DNA of 9,470 nucleotides from Acidobacteriota bacterium (GTDB lineage Bacteria > Acidobacteriota > UBA4820 > DSQY01): positions 1 to 9,470 of the forward strand of contig JAKAIJ010000090.1 of the NCBI GenBank assembly GCA_021814355.1, given 5' to 3'. Within the stretch, counting starts at the first letter, position 1. Every line of letters starts with the position of its first letter. The notes under the pieces were generated by a model. That model did not search any database and was not told the origin of the DNA. It saw only the letters and a program-made list of their open reading frames with translations. A program made the position numbers and the translations under genes. Of this stretch, positions 6,757 to 9,470 are shown piece by piece.

Positions 6757-8178
6757 ATGGCTGCAAAACGCGGACGTGACATGGATTGGGTCGTCATCCG
6801 CTACCGTGATGTCTTCGTCATCGTCGCGCTGATCATCCTGATCGGCGGCGGGCTGGGCGGCGGCTACTACTACTGGCGCACCCACCAGAACCCGCAGGTT
6901 CGGGCGGAGGCCGCCATCGCCAAGGCCCAGCAGAAGCTGGAGTCCATGGATTCCCCGGACGCGCCGGACCCGCTCCGGCAGACCCTCACGCGCGCCCGGG
7001 CGAAGCTCGAGACGGCCCGCACCGAGTACGCGGCCCAGCACTACCCCGTGGCGCTGGCCGTCGCCACCGAGGTCCTCGCGACCCTGAAGAACATCGAGCC
7101 CCCCCCCACGAACGTCGCGTTCCTGGTGAGCCAGGAGGGCAGCGTGGAGGTGAAGAAGGCGGGGAACCAGCTCTTCACCTCCGCCAAGGAGAACATGCTC
7201 CTGGAGAACGGGGACATCGTGAAGACCTCCAAGAGCGGGTACGCCAAGATCAAGTACCCCAACGGGCAGTTCCAGACCATCGCCCCCGACTCGCTGGTCG
7301 TCATCCAGGCTTTGACCGTCTCCTCCCAGGGCGGCAGCAAGATCGAGGTGGTGGTCAAGGGGGGGCAGGTCGAGACCACGACCCCCGAGAACATGAGTCC
7401 GAAGGACGAGACCTACATCGCCACCGAGGACGCCAAGATCAGCCCCAAGGCCGACTCCCGGATGGCCGTCTCCCACACCGAGGGCGGACCCACGACGACC
7501 CAGATTTACAGGGGCGCCGGCGAGATCGAATCGGGCGGAAAGACCCAGACGGTGGAGGCGGGCGCCAGCGGCACCGCCATCATTACGTCCGCGCAGGGGA
7601 TCATCTCCCAGAACCCGCTGGTGGCCCCCCCGAGCGTCATCGGGCCGCGCGACCAGCAGGTTTTGCGGGTGGACAACCCCTCCGGAACCCCCATAACCTT
7701 CGAGTGGCGCGGCGGCTCCACCTCGGACGTCGTCTTCCAGCTGTCGGCCAAACCCCTCTTCTCCAGCCTGCTCACAGCCGAGCAGGTGGTGCGCGGCGAC
7801 CGCATCACCGTGGACGGGCTGCCGGCCGGGTCCTACTACTGGCGCCTGCGCTCCTCGGGCGGCGACGACAAGGCCTACTGGTCCCCCACGATCCGGTTCC
7901 GCATCATTCAGGTGATCCAGCACGTCAGGGTTCCGCGCAACCTCCGGCTCGAGGTGGAGGCCACCCCTATCGGAGACGGGGTCATCCTCCAGGGCAAGAC
8001 CGACCCCGGCGTGGCGGTCTCCGTGAACGAGATCGAGGTCCCCGTGAGCGCCGACGGGTCCTTCAGCAAGATCGAGCTGTTCACCGACAAGGGGAACCAA
8101 CCCGTGCAGGTGCGCGCCTTCGACGAGGAAGGCAATGAGAAAGTCTGGCGCAAGGTCTTCCAGTCGGCCGGCTATTGA
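6757..8178 (+). CDS. Single-pass membrane protein with FecR domain and Ig/FN3-like repeats
   Basis: A 473-residue protein with a short basic N-terminus, one strong membrane helix (about 18-39, ending GGGLGGGYYYW) and a large part expected outside the cytoplasm. After the helix comes an Ala/Gln/Glu-rich helical stretch (about 45-112). A FecR-type beta domain follows (about 118-210: VSQEGSVEVKK, LLENGDIVKTSKSGYAKIKY, KIEVVVKGGQVE), then a less clear beta region to about 285. Next is an FN3-like module (about 290-385, with LPAGSYYWRLRS) and a terminal Ig-like module (about 395-468, with GVAVSVNEIEV, SADGSF and VRAFDEEGNE). Classical FecR senses siderophore-receptor signals and controls a sigma factor; no sigma gene is here. 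In this layout the domain more likely acts in envelope or peptidoglycan binding, which is inference. ATG 6757 is placed by the promoter and GGAGAGAGGG. It is the first gene of the operon and its 3' end overlaps the cyclase by 44 bases. Confidence 0.85.
   Translation: MAAKRGRDMDWVVIRYRDVFVIVALIILIGGGLGGGYYYWRTHQNPQVRAEAAIAKAQQKLESMDSPDAPDPLRQTLTRARAKLETARTEYAAQHYPVALAVATEVLATLKNIEPPPTNVAFLVSQEGSVEVKKAGNQLFTSAKENMLLENGDIVKTSKSGYAKIKYPNGQFQTIAPDSLVVIQALTVSSQGGSKIEVVVKGGQVETTTPENMSPKDETYIATEDAKISPKADSRMAVSHTEGGPTTTQIYRGAGEIESGGKTQTVEAGASGTAIITSAQGIISQNPLVAPPSVIGPRDQQVLRVDNPSGTPITFEWRGGSTSDVVFQLSAKPLFSSLLTAEQVVRGDRITVDGLPAGSYYWRLRSSGGDDKAYWSPTIRFRIIQVIQHVRVPRNLRLEVEATPIGDGVILQGKTDPGVAVSVNEIEVPVSADGSFSKIELFTDKGNQPVQVRAFDEEGNEKVWRKVFQSAGY
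8125..8132 (+). promoter_or_regulatory. Ribosome binding site of the GGDEF gene, inside the FecR-protein gene
   Basis: GAGGAAGG lies just before ATG 8135, within the preceding gene's coding sequence. It supports the overlapping start. The next possible in-frame start, GTG 8255 (codon 41), would discard the N-terminal helix. Confidence 0.65.
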
Positions 8179-9241
8179 CGCCGGGGCGGACGCCACCAGC
8201 GACCTGGGCGAACAGCTCCAACGCAAGTCGGAGCATCTTCGCCTGCTCGCCGAGGTGGTGCGCACGGCCAACTCGCTCCTCGAGCCCGACGCCGTCATCG
8301 GGTACATCATGGACCGCGTCCAGCAATTGGTGAAGGCGGAAGCCTGGAGCCTCCTGCTGGTGGACGAGTCCGACGGCCACCTCTACTTCCGCGAGGCGCT
8401 CGGGAACAAGGCCGGCCCGCTGAAGGAGATCCGCATCCCCCCGGGCCAGGGCATCGCCGGCGCCGTGGCCACCACGGGAAGCCCCATGGTGGTCAACGAC
8501 ACCGGCGCCTGCCCCCAGTTCAACCCGGAGCCGGATCGGCTCACCTCCTTCAAGACCCGCTCGCTCCTGGCCGCCCCCCTGAAGCACCAGGACCGCATCC
8601 TCGGCGTGGTCGAGATCCTGAACAAGTCGGAGGGCGACTTCACCGAGGCGGACCTCGAAACGGTCCAGCTCTTCCTCGAGCCCGCCGCCATCGCGCTGCG
8701 CAACGCCCAGCTCTTCGAGAGGACCCAGCAGCTGACCCTCGTGGACGACCTGACCCAGCTCTACAACTCCCGCTACCTCTTCCAGGCCCTGGCGCACGAG
8801 ATGGGGATGGGGCGCCGCTACGGCTTCCCCGTGGCGGTCCTCTTCCTGGACCTGGACGGGTTCAAGCTGGTCAACGACCTCAACGGCCACCTCGTCGGCA
8901 GCGCGACCCTCAAGGTCGTGGCCGCGATCCTCAAGGCCGGCGTCCGGAGCGTGGACATCGTGGCCCGGTACGGCGGCGACGAGTTCACCCTCATCCTCCC
9001 CAACACCGGCGCGGAGGGGGCCCTCGTGGTCGCCGAGCGGCTCCGCTCGGACATCGAGACCTTCAACTACGTGCCCCGCCTCGGCGTGGCCATCAAGCTC
9101 TCCGCCAGCTTCGGCGTCGCGGTCTTCCCCGATCACGGCGACGACCCGCAGGCCCTCATCCAGAAGGCCGACAAGGCCATGTACGCCGTCAAGGCGGCCG
9201 GCAAGAACGCCGTCGCCGTCTTCTCCGAGGAGTCCGCCTGA
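8135..9241 (+). CDS. GAF-GGDEF dinucleotide cyclase, candidate Hypr (cyclic AMP-GMP) synthase
   Basis: A 368-residue soluble cyclase. After a helical N-terminus there is a GAF sensor domain (about 48-190, with RIPPGQGIAGAVATTGSPMV) and a GGDEF domain (about 200-363, opening DDLTQLYNSRYLF). The domain aligns to PleD with a constant offset of 88. D239 and D241 lie in LDLDGFK, N247 in VND, and the active loop is RYGGDEF (278-284). An intact inhibitory-site motif RSVD (271-274) matches PleD R359/D362. GGDEF enzymes normally join two GTP into c-di-GMP. The notable change is Ser256 (codon AGC at 8900) in NGHLVGSATL, where PleD has guanine-binding D344. Hypr enzymes such as Geobacter GacA carry Ser there and make 3',3'-cGAMP. 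The actual product is therefore open: c-di-GMP, cGAMP or a mixture. It overlaps its upstream neighbour by 44 bases, and its TGA shares a base with the mreB ATG. Confidence 0.92.
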   Translation: MRKSGARSSSRPAIDAGADATSDLGEQLQRKSEHLRLLAEVVRTANSLLEPDAVIGYIMDRVQQLVKAEAWSLLLVDESDGHLYFREALGNKAGPLKEIRIPPGQGIAGAVATTGSPMVVNDTGACPQFNPEPDRLTSFKTRSLLAAPLKHQDRILGVVEILNKSEGDFTEADLETVQLFLEPAAIALRNAQLFERTQQLTLVDDLTQLYNSRYLFQALAHEMGMGRRYGFPVAVLFLDLDGFKLVNDLNGHLVGSATLKVVAAILKAGVRSVDIVARYGGDEFTLILPNTGAEGALVVAERLRSDIETFNYVPRLGVAIKLSASFGVAVFPDHGDDPQALIQKADKAMYAVKAAGKNAVAVFSEESA

Positions 9242-9470
9242 TGCCCTTCAGCCTCCGCTCCCCCTTCGCCTTCCTCTCGAACGACCTCGCCATTGACCTG
9301 GGCACCGCCTACACCCTCGTCTACGTGAAGGGGAAGGGCATCACCGTGCGCGAGCCCTCCATCATCGCGGTGAACCAGAAGACCGGCAAAGTCGAGGCCG
9401 TGGGCACCGAGGCCAAGGAGATGCTCGGGCGGACCCCGGGCAACATCGTCGCCATCAAGCCCATGCGCGA
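9241..9470 (+). CDS. mreB: Rod shape-determining actin homologue MreB, N-terminal part (3' truncated)
   Basis: The first 76 residues of MreB, the actin-like ATPase that forms filaments under the inner membrane and guides cell-wall elongation. Recognisable marks are LSNDLAIDLGTAYTLVYVKG (12-31, phosphate-1 loop), REPSIIAVNQKTGKVEAVG, and the diagnostic EAKEMLGRTPGNIVAIKPMR (57-76). The frame runs off the window end. ATG 9241 overlaps the cyclase stop (TGATG) and has GAGGAG at 9227-9232, 8 bases upstream. In the phosphate-1 loop Tyr24 replaces the Asn common in other MreB proteins (GTANTLVY). It appears to depend on the promoter at 6702-6730 unless an internal one exists. mreC, mreD and other elongation genes would be expected beyond the edge, but that cannot be seen here. 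Confidence 0.96.
   Translation, partial: MPFSLRSPFAFLSNDLAIDLGTAYTLVYVKGKGITVREPSIIAVNQKTGKVEAVGTEAKEMLGRTPGNIVAIKPMR

Noticed and set aside
6724..8310. 528-codon open frame on the minus strand
   Set aside because: It is antisense to the FecR-like gene, which has a promoter, ribosome binding site and recognisable domains. The antisense product is a biased Gly/Asp/Val/Leu string with no motif, typical of high-GC third positions.

Overview
The window is a very GC-rich, gene-dense piece of a bacterial chromosome from a Gram-negative-type cell: it encodes a TonB-family protein, MreB and a membrane-anchored TlpA/ResA-like thioredoxin. A FecR-domain protein, a GAF-GGDEF enzyme and MreB in one operon, together with an M-PPase of the DTSSVAMN subtype, suggest Acidobacteriota or a myxobacterial/deltaproteobacterial relative. 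This is inference and the sequence alone does not settle it. I see no insertion sequence, CRISPR array, tRNA or rRNA.

Layout. Bases 1-577 (+) hold the C-terminal quarter of a membrane pyrophosphatase (hppA), closed by a strong UUCG-loop terminator at 604-626. A 305-base non-coding stretch with a GNRA-capped hairpin follows, then a stand-alone TonB-family gene (932-1633, +). A convergent 142-base gap separates it from a leftward operon of four overlapping genes. In transcription order these are a TlpA/ResA-like thioredoxin (6625-6026), an aldehyde dehydrogenase (6033-4408), a class I glutamine-amidotransferase-like peptidase C26 (4411-3692) and a DinG/YoaA-type Fe-S helicase (3695-1776). The stops and starts overlap by 8, 4 and 4 bases, so translation is probably coupled.

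A divergent control region (about 6626-6756) carries two good sigma70-type promoters, one per direction, and a dyad covering the -35 box of the leftward one. The rightward promoter drives a single-pass FecR-domain protein (6757-8178), a GAF-GGDEF nucleotide cyclase (8135-9241) and mreB (9241 to beyond the window end). These genes overlap by 44 bases and 1 base.

The most interesting point is in the cyclase. Its GGDEF domain aligns without gaps to PleD, but the guanine-contacting Asp (PleD D344) is Ser256, in the motif GHLVGS. The same Asp-to-Ser change marks the hybrid promiscuous (Hypr) GGDEF enzymes, such as Geobacter GacA, that make 3',3'-cyclic AMP-GMP. The window may therefore hold a cGAMP synthase co-expressed with the cell-shape actin MreB and an envelope FecR-like protein. 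The adjacent aldehyde dehydrogenase and C26 hydrolase recall the PuuC/PuuD pair of the gamma-glutamylated putrescine pathway, but that assignment is weaker.
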